Positions 16,340 through 25,410 of a DNA stretch of 64,000 nucleotides are shown here, in pieces (within the stretch, counting starts at the first letter, position 1; every line of letters starts with the position of its first letter). The notes beneath the pieces were generated by a model that worked only from the letters and a program-made list of their open reading frames with translations, searched no databases and was not told the origin of the DNA. A program made the translations under genes and the position numbers. The DNA is taken from the NCBI RefSeq assembly GCF_041765605.1, contig NZ_CP168900.1, forward strand, positions 450,001 to 514,000, written 5' to 3'. This DNA is from Listeria monocytogenes. GTDB lineage: Bacteria; Bacillota; Bacilli; Lactobacillales; Listeriaceae.

Positions 16340-16909
16340 ATGATAGAACAAGATTTACAGAAAAGACTAGTCGACCAAGAAATTCTCCAAGGGTCGGATT
16401 TGTTAGATGAAATTCACGAAGTAAAACAAAACAATGAACAACTTATCATCGAACTAAACACCAAGTACCACTCAAAAAAAGAAGTGACCAAATATCTCAG
16501 TGAAATCACTGGAAAACCAGTCGATCCGTCAGTCGATGTTTCACTTCCTTTTTATAGCGACTTCGGGAAACATATTACTTTTGGGAAAAATATCTTTATC
16601 AATTTAAATGTAACTTTCGTGGATTTGGGTGGGATTATGATTGAAGATAATGTCTTAATTGGCCCGGGAGCAAGACTTGTGACCGTCAACCATTTAGTTA
16701 GCCCGAAAAAAAGACGTGGACTACGGGTAGCCCCAATTTGTGTGAAGAAAAACGCCTGGATTGGCGCAAATGCAACGATATTATCAGGCGTAACAATCGG
16801 CGAAAATGCCATCGTTGCAGCGGATGCAACCGTCACAAGAGATGTCCCAGCAAACGTTATCGTCGCGGGAAGCCCAGCCAAACAAATTCGTAAAATTATC
16901 GAGGAATAA
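16340..16909 (+). CDS. Hexapeptide-repeat acetyltransferase (maltose/galactoside type)
   Basis: A 189-aa left-handed beta-helix acyltransferase of the MAT/GAT/LacA type. Hexapeptide repeats include IMIEDNVLIGPGARL, CVKKNAWIGANATIL and IGENAIVAADATV, and TVNHL carries the catalytic His. It transfers acetyl from acetyl-CoA to a sugar or small hydroxyl acceptor. It lies 13 nt before the SDR gene and divergent from the LysR regulator, so both enzymes probably belong to one inducible unit. The acceptor is unknown. Confidence 0.88.
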   Translation: MIEQDLQKRLVDQEILQGSDLLDEIHEVKQNNEQLIIELNTKYHSKKEVTKYLSEITGKPVDPSVDVSLPFYSDFGKHITFGKNIFINLNVTFVDLGGIMIEDNVLIGPGARLVTVNHLVSPKKRRGLRVAPICVKKNAWIGANATILSGVTIGENAIVAADATVTRDVPANVIVAGSPAKQIRKIIEE

Positions 16910-16922
16910 GGAGAGATAGCAA

Positions 16923-17669
16923 ATGACAATCAAAAATAAAGTAATTATCATAACCGGAGCATCATCCGGAATTGGTGAAGCAACAGCCTTACTTTTAGCT
17001 GAAAAAGGAGCGAAAGTGGTTCTTGCTGCTCGTCGCGTGGAAAAGCTGGAAAAAATTGTTCAAACCATTAAAGCGAGTTCAGGCGAAGCAATTTTTGCCA
17101 AAACGGATGTGACAAAACGCGAAGACAATAAGAAATTAGTAGAATTAGCGATTGAAACATACGGAAAAGTAGATGCAATCTTTTTAAATGCGGGAATCAT
17201 GCCGAATTCGCCATTATCGGCTTTAAAAGAAGACGAATGGGAGCAAATGGTTGATATCAATATTAAAGGCGTACTGAATGGAATTGCCGCAGTTTTGCCT
17301 TCTTTCATCGCTCAAAAATCAGGACATATCATCGCCACTTCTTCTGTAGCAGGATTAAAAGCATATCCCGGCGGCGCAGTATATGGCGCGACTAAATGGG
17401 CAGTCCGTGACCTAATGGAAGTATTACGAATGGAGTCAGCCCAAGAAGGAACCAACATCCGCACCGCGACCATTTATCCAGCAGCTATCAATACGGAATT
17501 ACTAGAAACAATCACGGATAAAGAAACTGAACGAGGAATGACGAGCTTATACAAACAATACGGCATCACACCTGATCGTATCGCGAGCATTGTTGCGTAT
17601 GCTATCGATCAACCCGAAGACGTCAACGTAAATGAATTCACAGTAGGTCCAACCAGCCAACCGTGGTAA
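16923..17669 (+). CDS. Short-chain dehydrogenase/reductase
   Basis: A 248-aa classical SDR. It shows the cofactor-binding TGASSGIGE (residues 10-18), NAG (NAGIMP), catalytic Ser (SSVAG) and YGATK with the active Tyr and Lys. An Arg pair after beta-2 (ARRVEK) favours NADP(H). It is the second gene of the acetyltransferase operon, with AAGGAGAG in the 13-nt gap. The substrate is unknown. Confidence 0.92.
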   Translation: MTIKNKVIIITGASSGIGEATALLLAEKGAKVVLAARRVEKLEKIVQTIKASSGEAIFAKTDVTKREDNKKLVELAIETYGKVDAIFLNAGIMPNSPLSALKEDEWEQMVDINIKGVLNGIAAVLPSFIAQKSGHIIATSSVAGLKAYPGGAVYGATKWAVRDLMEVLRMESAQEGTNIRTATIYPAAINTELLETITDKETERGMTSLYKQYGITPDRIASIVAYAIDQPEDVNVNEFTVGPTSQPW

Positions 17670-17682
17670 ATGGAAAGTATCC

Positions 17683-17714
17683 TTGAACTGATGCATAATC
17701 AGTTCAATTTTTTT
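17683..17714 (+). terminator. Terminator of the acetyltransferase/SDR operon
   Basis: TTGAACTGAT pairs with ATCAGTTCAA (10 bp, 5-nt loop), followed by seven T residues. Confidence 0.9.
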
Positions 17715-17751
17715 GTATCGCAAGGATAAATGAAACATGATATCTTTTAAA

Positions 17752-17765
17752 TGAAAGCGCTTAAA
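17752..17765 (+). promoter_or_regulatory. cre-like (CcpA) box upstream of the WapA-like gene
   Basis: TGAAAGCGCTTAAA fits the cre consensus at all but one defined position. It lies about 105 bp upstream of the -10 and within a block shared with the region upstream of the gene at 14404. Confidence 0.4.
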
Positions 17766-17867
17766 AATTATTTTTGACTAATTTATGTCAATTTTGATAT
17801 GAAAATTATTTATTCGAATAAAAAGTAAAAAAATTACATCTTGCATAACTTTTTAAAATAAAAACAT

Positions 17868-17875
17868 GCTATAAT
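17868..17875 (+). promoter_or_regulatory. Extended -10 promoter upstream of the WapA-like gene
   Basis: TGC-TATAAT with an AT-rich upstream stretch. Predicted start about 17882, only about 10 nt before a strong terminator hairpin. Confidence 0.5.
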
Positions 17876-17892
17876 GATTTTGTTAAATTTGG

Positions 17893-17932
17893 AAAAGGAC
17901 CAGTTTTACTCGTTTAAAACTGGTCCTTTTTT
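17893..17932 (+). terminator. Leader terminator/attenuator upstream of the WapA-like gene
   Basis: AAAAGGACCAGTTTT pairs with AAAACTGGTCCTTTT (15 bp, 8-nt loop) and runs into T residues, about 100 nt before the WapA-like start codon. It either ends a tiny RNA of about 50 nt or attenuates the toxin gene. The rest of 17670-18031 holds the operon terminator, the cre-like box, this promoter and an AAAGGGAGAG ribosome site. Confidence 0.7.
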
Positions 17933-18031
17933 AGGAAACGAGGATAGTGAGGTTGTTAGCGGGGAGATAGAAAATAGAGAACATAGCAAGACATCGAATG
18001 AAATTACATTGAAAAAGGGAGAGCTTGATAC

Positions 18032-21000
18032 ATGAAAAAACATGCAAAAGCAAAAAAAATCTTAGTGAGCCTAATAGCTATTATGCTATTTCTTTCACTA
18101 ATACCTGGTTATGCACCAATGGCGGAGGAGACGTCAACCGGGGTAGCAGAACCAGAAAAGAAAGCGGGAGAACAAGCACCAACAGAAGTGAAAGACGAAC
18201 GAACAGAAAATGAAGTGGTTTTTGATAATCACGACGGGAGCTTTACGAAACAAATCTTTGCGGATCCTATCAATATGGAAGTTGATGGCGAGATGAAACG
18301 CATCGATGCGAATGTGGAGAAAGAAGCAGATTCTGACATGATTGTTCCAAAACAAACTCCATTAGAATTAGGCTTCTTAGACAAAATGGAAGACGGCGCA
18401 TATCAGAAACTAACAAAAGCTGGCGCAGAAGTTACTTTTCGCTTAAAAGGAGCACGTACAGGTGAAAATGAACAAGCAGTTACAGACCAACCAGCGACCT
18501 ACAAAGAAAATGAAGTTACTTATGAAAATGTATTTCCTAAAACAGATTTACGTCATTTAACTTTTCCACAATCAGTAAAAGAAGACATCGTACTACATGA
18601 ACCTAATCAAGTAGATACGTATGTTTATCAAATAGAAACAAAACTAGGTTTAGAGCTGGCAAAGAATGGCGATGTGCTATTCAAAAATAAATCCGGCGAA
18701 ACAATGTATACGCTTCCGAAACCAGTTATGACAGATTCCAATGTCGGCGCTGAGACCGGGGAAGCAGCGTTATCCGAGAATGTTTCCTTTGAAGTGAAAC
18801 AACTCACCAAAACAGTCTATGAGCTACAATTAAAAGTAGATACAGCATGGCTAAATGATGCCGCGCGCGAATATCCTGTCTATATTGATCCATCTGTCCG
18901 ATTAGATGAAGTGTATAATGCCAACATCAATTCAGCAAAACCAACAGAAACCAATATCGGAAGCAAACTTTGGGATTCAGGCCAAAATGCTTACACGTTA
19001 AAACTTGGTAAATGGGACAATTCAACAGGAAATAATGCCGCCTATTTAAAAATGGACACGTCTACTTTAAATAAAGCGACGATTTCTAAAGCAACGCTAA
19101 AAGTGTATAACATTTGGCATATGTCCCCAACAGTTAAAAATGATCTTTGGTACTATGAATCTAATGCGAACTGGTCCCCATGGCAAGTGACATGGAATAC
19201 AGCTCCTGCAACGACACGGATTGGAAGCGTCAATGTCGGTCGAGGTGAGTGGGCGAATTTAGATGTCACTAAAACAGTTCAAGCATGGGCAAGTGGCGTG
19301 CGACCAAATAACGGTTTCCGCCTAGCTACGAACATTGATCAAAACTATTGGAAAAAATTAGTAGCAAGTGAAAATAATAAAAACTATCCTTATCTAGAAG
19401 TAAATTATACGTATGCTCAACCGGAAAAACCTACTGTTAAAACGAATTCGAATGGAGTAGGAACTGGAACAGGTTACATGGATTTATCTTGGAAGGCTGT
19501 TCCTGGTGCAACGAGTTATAATATCGTTATTTCTAATGGATATAACTACGAATATATTAATACAAAAAGTACCGCAACCACTTGGAGCACTAAAGGGAAG
19601 AAAATTTTCCCAACAAATGACGAAATCGCTAATGGAGAATTCGAATTCCACCATGATGGCAAAGGAACCGAATTCGCTCTTGATCCGCGAGCGCAATATG
19701 AAAATGCGTTTCAAGCTGGAAGTACTTTTGGACTGCGCAATTTAACGCGCTATTTATTCAGAGTGCAAGCCGTTTTCCCGGGTGGAGAAAGTCCGAATTC
19801 CGACTTAGTATTTGCCTATATGCCAATCGAAAAACCACAACCCCCTGCTGCGAAAGCATATTCTAACTTAGCTCATAAAGAAACAGGATACGTGGAACTT
19901 AACTGGGAAAAGAGCCCAATGGCGGATGGCTATAAAGTACTTGTCTTCAATGGGAAAGTCTACGAAGAATACGATGTTGGCGCAGAAACAAAGTGGACCA
20001 CCCAAAATAAAGGGATTTGGCCAACCAAAGAAGAAATTGCAGAAGGTAAATTCGCTCTTCATCATGACGGAAAAGGCGATGAACTAGCAAAAGATCCTTC
20101 TCCAGTTTATACCAATTCTGGCGGTAATTATAAAGAACGAACAAACTACTGGTTCCGAATTGTTGCGTACCAAAAAGCGGGAAATAACGCCACAAGTATT
20201 CAATCCGAACCAGCGACACCATCCCTTCCAGAAGTAGTAAATAAACAGCTAGGAATGGTAGATTACTGGACAAGTGTGCCGGTACGTGGCGGCGAAGTAA
20301 ACGCTACAAATGGAAACTTTTTATTCCATGAAACAGATTTTAACTTAGAAGGCCGCGGCCCGAGCATCAATGTCGACCGTACTTTTAACAGCCAAGATGA
20401 CGCAACAGGCATTTTTGGTAAAGGCTGGACAAGTACGCTTGAAGAGAAACTTATTGAAGAAGAAAACGGAAATATCGTATGGGTGGAATCGGACAAGAAA
20501 GTCCATCGTTTCACTAAAAAAGGTGATAAATACGAGGCTCCACCAGGCATTTACTCCGAGATTACTAAAAACGCAGATGGCTATTTGAAAATAGAAGAAG
20601 ATAAGTCAGAAACGCGCTTTTTAGCTGATGGACGATTAAAATCCGAAAAAGATACAAAAGGCAATGAGTTAACTTATGAATATACAGACGGCAAACTAAC
20701 AAGCATGCGCGACGCTTCCGGACGTACCGTGACTTTAGCGTATGAAGGCGAGCTCGTAAAAGAACTTGTCGGACCAGAAAATCGTAAAATCAGCTACACG
20801 TATAATGACAAACAAGAGCTAATCAGTTCATCCACGGCCCGCGGGAAAATATACCGCTATGGCTACACAGATGGCTTATTAACATCGATTTACGATCCAA
20901 AACATACAGAAGAAAAACCATACGAAACAACTTTTGCTTATGAAGAAGAGAAATTAACAGAAATAACCGATCCGGTCGGCAAAAAAACAACACTTTCTTA

Positions 21001-24000
21001 TGACATGGAAGAGCAACAAACAACTTTGACAAACGAGAAAAAGAAGAAAACCATTTATTCCTACAATGACGCTGGAAATCCAAAGAAAGAAATTGTGGAT
21101 GCAGATGGTCTCAAACTCACAACGACCTACACATATGAATCAAATAACCTAGTAAAAGAAGTGAATCCTAAGGGACAAGAAGAAACATACGCTTACGATG
21201 CAGATGGTAATATCACGCAAGCGACAGATGCTTATGGTACAGAATCATATACCTACAATGGAAATAACGATGTAACGAGCGCAACTGACACAGAAGGCCG
21301 CAAAACAACGGTTGCTTATGATGGAGCAGATGCGGTATCAGAAACACTTGCGACAGAATCTCAAGTATCCTCTGTAACACAGTATGACGCCTATGGAAAT
21401 CCAATTCGAGGTAGTGGGGAACTTTCTTCAGCAGGTAACTTACTTCAAAACAGCGGCTTTGAAAAAGGAGCAGGAGTTTCTAACTGGACTCTTATTCAAT
21501 GGGATGCAAAAGGAAGCATGACATTCGATAGCACTCAGTCAGCTCCAGGAACACTCGGCGGCAGCGGTTCCGTTAAACTAACAAGCGAAGCAAATTCTAC
21601 CGTAAAAGGCTATTCATCCGTTACTCAACGCGTTGATGTAGAACCAGAAACAACGTATACATTTAGTGCCTGGATTAAAACATCCGGAATGACAAACGCC
21701 GATGCACTGCTCATTGGACGTTTACAAGATGCGAATGCAAAAGACATTACCGATGCTGGCGTATGGCAATCCAACCGTGCGACATCCATCAAAAAGAACG
21801 GCGGCTGGGTAAAACGCCAATTAACCTTTAAAACATCTAAAAACACGCGCCAAGTCTTGCTTTATTTAGACAACGAACAACCAGCTCCACATAAAGGAAA
21901 AGGAACAATTTGGTACGACAATGTTCAATTTGAAAAAGGTAGTGTTGCTTCCAGTTACAACCCGGTAGTCAACAGCAGTTTTGAAGAGCACAATGGAACG
22001 CTTCCGACTGGCTGGGCACGTTCAGGAAATACCGCACTTACACAAGCAAAAGTAGTAGATAATGAAGGCTACAGTGGTGATAGTGCCGTTTATTTTGAAC
22101 GAAAAGCAACAAGTGAAGCCTATACACACATTGCCCAAGATGTGCCAGTAAATCAAAAAGAAGCCAAAGCATTAACAATTTCCGCACTATCCAAATCAGA
22201 AGATGCCAAATCAAACGGCTCAGTTGCTACGATGTCGAACGATTATTCTGTCTGGGGAACAATCAACTATCAAGATGGCACAACTTCTTCCGTACAAGGA
22301 CAATTCCCGCTAGGAACCAACGACTGGAACCGAAGCGCAGTAGTAATTAAACCAACCAAACCAATCAAATCAGTTAAAGTTTACACCATGTTCCGCAATG
22401 GTTTAACAGGAAAAGCATGGTTTGACGACGTACGTGTCATAGAAGGCGAAGTATTAACAAAAAATGAATACGACGCTTCCGGCAACTACGTAACAGCCAG
22501 CTATGACGAAGAAGGCCGTAAAATCAGCTTTACTTACGACATTTACGGCAACAAAACATCCGAAACAGACGAAAAAGGCAACAAAAAAACATTAACTTAT
22601 GATGCAGACAACGCGCTTATAGATACAAAACTAGCAAACGGCACATCTGTAGCCTATAAGTACGACGACAATGGCAACACCACCGAAAAAAATGTCACTG
22701 CATCCGGCAAAACGCAAAAAAATATCTATGAATATGACGTAGATAACAAAATTACCGCATTTACCGATGCGCTCAATCGCACAATCAAGTACGAATACGA
22801 TGCAGCCGGTAATGAAACAAAAGCAATCATGCCAAATGGTCGCGTAACCGAAAGCACATACGATTCCGCTGACCGTATGGATGGCATCAAATGGAATGAT
22901 AAACTAGCATTTAAATTCCAATACGATCCAAACGGCAACCAAACAAAAGTAACCGATGAAATTAACAGCATCGTAACCGACAAAACCTACGACGATGCCA
23001 ACCGAATCACCAAAGTAGCCGAACGAGGTGGCGACGTAAGCTACACATACAAAGACAAACCAACAAAAGACAACAAAGGAAAAACAGACAAAGTCGGCGA
23101 AGTAGCCATTAACCACGGCGACTACACAGCAAAAACAAGCTACACATACAACGACTTAGACCGAAATACCCGCGTAAACGATGGAAGCAAAAACGCCTAT
23201 TTCGAGTTTGACGAATTTGGAAACATCAACGTCTACACAGCAGGAAACGGCACCGCAGCCAACTACACCTACGATAGCACCCAAAAAGTCACCAACGCAG
23301 CTATTAGTAGTGCAAGCGGCACCCAAATTTTAGACGAAAACTACACCTATGACGCAGCAAGCAATCGCACAAGCATCGACAACAAACAAGACGGTAAAAC
23401 AACCTACGAATACGATGCAGTTAACCAACTAACCAAAGAAACACTACCAGACGGCACCGTAAAAGCATACACATACGATGGCTTCGGAAACCGCACACAA
23501 GTAGCAATCAGCGGAAGCGAGACAAAAACAATTGCCGCAAGTTATAATGATGGTAATCAACTGGTTTCGTGGAACGGAGAAGCGCTGACGTATGACGCCA
23601 ATGGTAACCGTACAAGCGATGGCAAGTACACGTATACATGGGATACCGGCGACCGTTTAAGCAGCATTACGAAAAAAGGTGAGAGCGAGCCGTTTACAAG
23701 TTATACGTACGATGATGATAACCGCCGCTTGTCGAAAACCGTTGATGGCGTGACGACGAATTATCATTATGACGGCGATAGTATTGATGTTCTGTATGAA
23801 ACTGATGGGGATGGAAAAGTAGTTCGTCAGTATGTTTATTCGGATGATAATGTTCGTTTAGCGATGAAGATGAATGGTAAAACCCTCTATTATCACTATA
23901 ATGCGCATGGCGATGTTATTGCACTCACAGATGAAGCAGGTAAGATTGTCGCTGAATATGCGTATGATGCTTGGGGAAATGTGCTGAAAAACACTGCCTC

Positions 24001-24628
24001 TACAGAAGAAGCCAAAGCGAATCCGTATGGTTATGCGGGATATACGTATGACAAGGAAATTGAACAATATTACTTGATGGCGCGTTATTACGAACCAGAG
24101 CAAGGCGTGTTTACCGCTTACGATCCAGACCCAGGCGATGAAGACGACCCGCAGACGATGAATGGGTATAATTATGCGAATAATAATCCGGTGATGATGT
24201 TTGATCCTGATGGTAATATGCCTTGGTGGGCTGCGGCAACTATAGGTGGTGCAATAGGAGGAGCAGCTAAGTATTATATAACAAATAAAATTCGAGGTAA
24301 GAAATCAACATGGAAAGGTGCAGGTAAAGCGGCTTTTAGAGGTGGTAGAGATGCATTGTATTGGACCACAGGTGCTAGGGTTTTTGGTCTTGCTGGTAAA
24401 GTAGGAACAATAGCTAAAGTATTCAAAAAGGGAACTAAAAATAGATCATTTAAAAAACAGGTAATTAAAAATATCAAGACAATAAAATATACAGTAAAAA
24501 GTAACTATAAATCCCTAAGAAAGAATTATAAGAAGCACTTGAGCACTAAATTAAATTTAAAATCAGGTAAGAGTTATAGGAAAATGGCAAAACGATATTA
24601 TAATAAAATTAGAAGGAAAATGAGCTAA
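18032..24628 (+). CDS. WapA/Rhs-type YD-repeat secreted polymorphic toxin
   Basis: A 2198-aa secreted protein. Order: signal peptide (residues 1-32); a WapA N-region and DNRLRE-like module (about 280-470, RLDEVYNANINS); two FN3-like modules each with a HHDGKG insert (about 470-735); and a DUF6531-type Rhs start (about 745, VRGGEVNATNGNF). YD repeats follow (about 830-1130), then two jelly-roll CBM-like modules (NSGFEKG, NSSFEEH; about 1133-1470), more YD repeats, and the Rhs core (YGYAGYTYDKE ... MFDPDGN, about 1993-2062). The last 135 residues form the variable tip: a Gly-rich hydrophobic helix and then a strongly basic tail. The shell delivers the tip to neighbouring cells in known WapA systems. 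No LPXTG is present. Downstream small membrane proteins are the probable immunity genes. The tip's activity is unknown. Confidence 0.9.
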   Translation: MKKHAKAKKILVSLIAIMLFLSLIPGYAPMAEETSTGVAEPEKKAGEQAPTEVKDERTENEVVFDNHDGSFTKQIFADPINMEVDGEMKRIDANVEKEADSDMIVPKQTPLELGFLDKMEDGAYQKLTKAGAEVTFRLKGARTGENEQAVTDQPATYKENEVTYENVFPKTDLRHLTFPQSVKEDIVLHEPNQVDTYVYQIETKLGLELAKNGDVLFKNKSGETMYTLPKPVMTDSNVGAETGEAALSENVSFEVKQLTKTVYELQLKVDTAWLNDAAREYPVYIDPSVRLDEVYNANINSAKPTETNIGSKLWDSGQNAYTLKLGKWDNSTGNNAAYLKMDTSTLNKATISKATLKVYNIWHMSPTVKNDLWYYESNANWSPWQVTWNTAPATTRIGSVNVGRGEWANLDVTKTVQAWASGVRPNNGFRLATNIDQNYWKKLVASENNKNYPYLEVNYTYAQPEKPTVKTNSNGVGTGTGYMDLSWKAVPGATSYNIVISNGYNYEYINTKSTATTWSTKGKKIFPTNDEIANGEFEFHHDGKGTEFALDPRAQYENAFQAGSTFGLRNLTRYLFRVQAVFPGGESPNSDLVFAYMPIEKPQPPAAKAYSNLAHKETGYVELNWEKSPMADGYKVLVFNGKVYEEYDVGAETKWTTQNKGIWPTKEEIAEGKFALHHDGKGDELAKDPSPVYTNSGGNYKERTNYWFRIVAYQKAGNNATSIQSEPATPSLPEVVNKQLGMVDYWTSVPVRGGEVNATNGNFLFHETDFNLEGRGPSINVDRTFNSQDDATGIFGKGWTSTLEEKLIEEENGNIVWVESDKKVHRFTKKGDKYEAPPGIYSEITKNADGYLKIEEDKSETRFLADGRLKSEKDTKGNELTYEYTDGKLTSMRDASGRTVTLAYEGELVKELVGPENRKISYTYNDKQELISSSTARGKIYRYGYTDGLLTSIYDPKHTEEKPYETTFAYEEEKLTEITDPVGKKTTLSYDMEEQQTTLTNEKKKKTIYSYNDAGNPKKEIVDADGLKLTTTYTYESNNLVKEVNPKGQEETYAYDADGNITQATDAYGTESYTYNGNNDVTSATDTEGRKTTVAYDGADAVSETLATESQVSSVTQYDAYGNPIRGSGELSSAGNLLQNSGFEKGAGVSNWTLIQWDAKGSMTFDSTQSAPGTLGGSGSVKLTSEANSTVKGYSSVTQRVDVEPETTYTFSAWIKTSGMTNADALLIGRLQDANAKDITDAGVWQSNRATSIKKNGGWVKRQLTFKTSKNTRQVLLYLDNEQPAPHKGKGTIWYDNVQFEKGSVASSYNPVVNSSFEEHNGTLPTGWARSGNTALTQAKVVDNEGYSGDSAVYFERKATSEAYTHIAQDVPVNQKEAKALTISALSKSEDAKSNGSVATMSNDYSVWGTINYQDGTTSSVQGQFPLGTNDWNRSAVVIKPTKPIKSVKVYTMFRNGLTGKAWFDDVRVIEGEVLTKNEYDASGNYVTASYDEEGRKISFTYDIYGNKTSETDEKGNKKTLTYDADNALIDTKLANGTSVAYKYDDNGNTTEKNVTASGKTQKNIYEYDVDNKITAFTDALNRTIKYEYDAAGNETKAIMPNGRVTESTYDSADRMDGIKWNDKLAFKFQYDPNGNQTKVTDEINSIVTDKTYDDANRITKVAERGGDVSYTYKDKPTKDNKGKTDKVGEVAINHGDYTAKTSYTYNDLDRNTRVNDGSKNAYFEFDEFGNINVYTAGNGTAANYTYDSTQKVTNAAISSASGTQILDENYTYDAASNRTSIDNKQDGKTTYEYDAVNQLTKETLPDGTVKAYTYDGFGNRTQVAISGSETKTIAASYNDGNQLVSWNGEALTYDANGNRTSDGKYTYTWDTGDRLSSITKKGESEPFTSYTYDDDNRRLSKTVDGVTTNYHYDGDSIDVLYETDGDGKVVRQYVYSDDNVRLAMKMNGKTLYYHYNAHGDVIALTDEAGKIVAEYAYDAWGNVLKNTASTEEAKANPYGYAGYTYDKEIEQYYLMARYYEPEQGVFTAYDPDPGDEDDPQTMNGYNYANNNPVMMFDPDGNMPWWAAATIGGAIGGAAKYYITNKIRGKKSTWKGAGKAAFRGGRDALYWTTGARVFGLAGKVGTIAKVFKKGTKNRSFKKQVIKNIKTIKYTVKSNYKSLRKNYKKHLSTKLNLKSGKSYRKMAKRYYNKIRRKMS
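24220..24628 (+). other. C-terminal toxin tip of the WapA-like protein
   Basis: After the Rhs core closes at FDPDGN the sequence becomes clearly more AT-rich and lysine-rich. The tip has a glycine-zipper-like hydrophobic segment (AAATIGGAIGGAAKYY), a second hydrophobic stretch (YWTTGARVFGLAGKV) and about 70 residues rich in Lys/Arg/Tyr. No nuclease or deaminase motif is visible. With membrane-protein immunity genes next to it, a membrane-acting toxin is the simplest guess. Confidence 0.6.
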
Positions 24629-24632
24629 TAAC

Positions 24633-24664
24633 ATAAAGCAGGAAAATAGTTATTTCCTGCTTTA
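24633..24664 (+). terminator. Hairpin between the WapA-like gene and its first immunity gene
   Basis: ATAAAGCAGGAAA pairs with TTTCCTGCTTTAT (13 bp). It lacks a T tract, so it may stabilise or partly attenuate the transcript rather than end it. Confidence 0.45.
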
Positions 24665-24690
24665 TATCTATAAGTTAGGAGGGGGATAAG

Positions 24691-24960
24691 GTGAATAAAA
24701 AAAATAAATCTTGGAAATATTTTAAGTTAAGTTTATGCTTTTTGCTAGTCGTAACGTTAATTGTATATTATTTATGGGAGTTGCCAGGGGCTCAATCTAT
24801 TATAGAGGTTAGTGTAGGTTTCATCTTGCTTGCAAATATTTTTATGTTATTTGATTTAATTGAAAAAATGAATACAAATAACAAAATTCAAGGTTATCTT
24901 CAAACTGTTTGTATTAGTATGTTTGTAATAATAATTATAAGTTCATTTTTTTTATATTAA
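24691..24960 (+). CDS. Candidate cognate membrane immunity protein A (three TM)
   Basis: An 89-aa protein with three hydrophobic helices (about 10-29, 38-57, 70-88), ending in SSFFLY. GTG 24691 follows GGAGGGGG. It is the first gene after the toxin tip, the position of the cognate immunity gene in WapA, Rhs and CDI systems, and is separated by 20 nt from a 59-aa two-TM gene. A protein with the same length, helix spacing and a similar end (TSYLFY) is encoded at 28549-28836, again followed by a 56-aa gene. Immunity function is inferred from position. Confidence 0.7.
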   Translation: MNKKNKSWKYFKLSLCFLLVVTLIVYYLWELPGAQSIIEVSVGFILLANIFMLFDLIEKMNTNNKIQGYLQTVCISMFVIIIISSFFLY

Positions 24961-24980
24961 AGTTTAAGGAGAAATTAAAT

Positions 24981-25160
24981 ATGCCTGATGTATTAATCTT
25001 TCTGTTAATAACAAATGTAATAATTTTAATCTATTTCCAAGCGTTTTCAGATAATACCCCTAAAAAATACAGAAATACATATATAATAACCGTTTTTTTT
25101 ATTGTTTTTATGATTTTTGGATTATATGAGTACTATGCTATTAAGGGATTGTTTAATTAG
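24981..25160 (+). CDS. Candidate membrane immunity protein B (59 aa, two TM)
   Basis: A 59-aa peptide with two TM segments separated by a short charged loop (SDNTPKKYRNT), ending YEYYAIKGLFN. AAGGAGA lies 9 nt before its ATG. It follows the 89-aa gene by 20 nt. The pattern (hydrophobic start with NVIIL, loop, TM, Y-rich end with GL) recurs in the 56-aa protein at 28852-29022 (NLVIIA ... AYLGVYVGLLG). It may form a two-subunit immunity complex with the preceding protein; this is inference. Confidence 0.65.
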   Translation: MPDVLIFLLITNVIILIYFQAFSDNTPKKYRNTYIITVFFIVFMIFGLYEYYAIKGLFN

Positions 25161-25251
25161 TAATTTATTGATAACTTTTTGATAAAGATTTAATACAAGT
25201 TATAACAACTAAGAAAAATGAAAAAAATAAAAATAGGTCGCATAATTTTAA

Positions 25252-25410
25252 AAATTGAAGCCTAGAAAAGATATAGAAATAGAGGATGGAATAATGGTAG
25301 AGTTTCCACCAGTTTTAGACACCACAGCAATAGAAATAATTTCAAATGAACTACTAAAACATAACGAAGGAGAAACCCATTGGATGCGAAACAATTGCTC
25401 CAAACATTAA
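25252..25410 (+). pseudogene. Short remnant, possibly of a displaced toxin tip
   Basis: An open stretch of 52 codons reads KLKPRKDIEIEDGIMV then EFPPVLDTTAIEII and ends out of frame inside the HEAT-repeat gene. No convincing start for a full gene is seen, although an ATG at 25294 has GAGGA upstream. A fragment just before an intact immunity-like gene is what tip replacement leaves behind in Rhs/WapA loci. The open frame is short and chance is not excluded. Confidence 0.3.

Noticed and set aside
19506..19745. Overlapping frames inside the WapA-like gene and other large genes on either strand
   Set aside because: They are shadows of strongly supported coding sequences and have no ribosome sites or family patterns.
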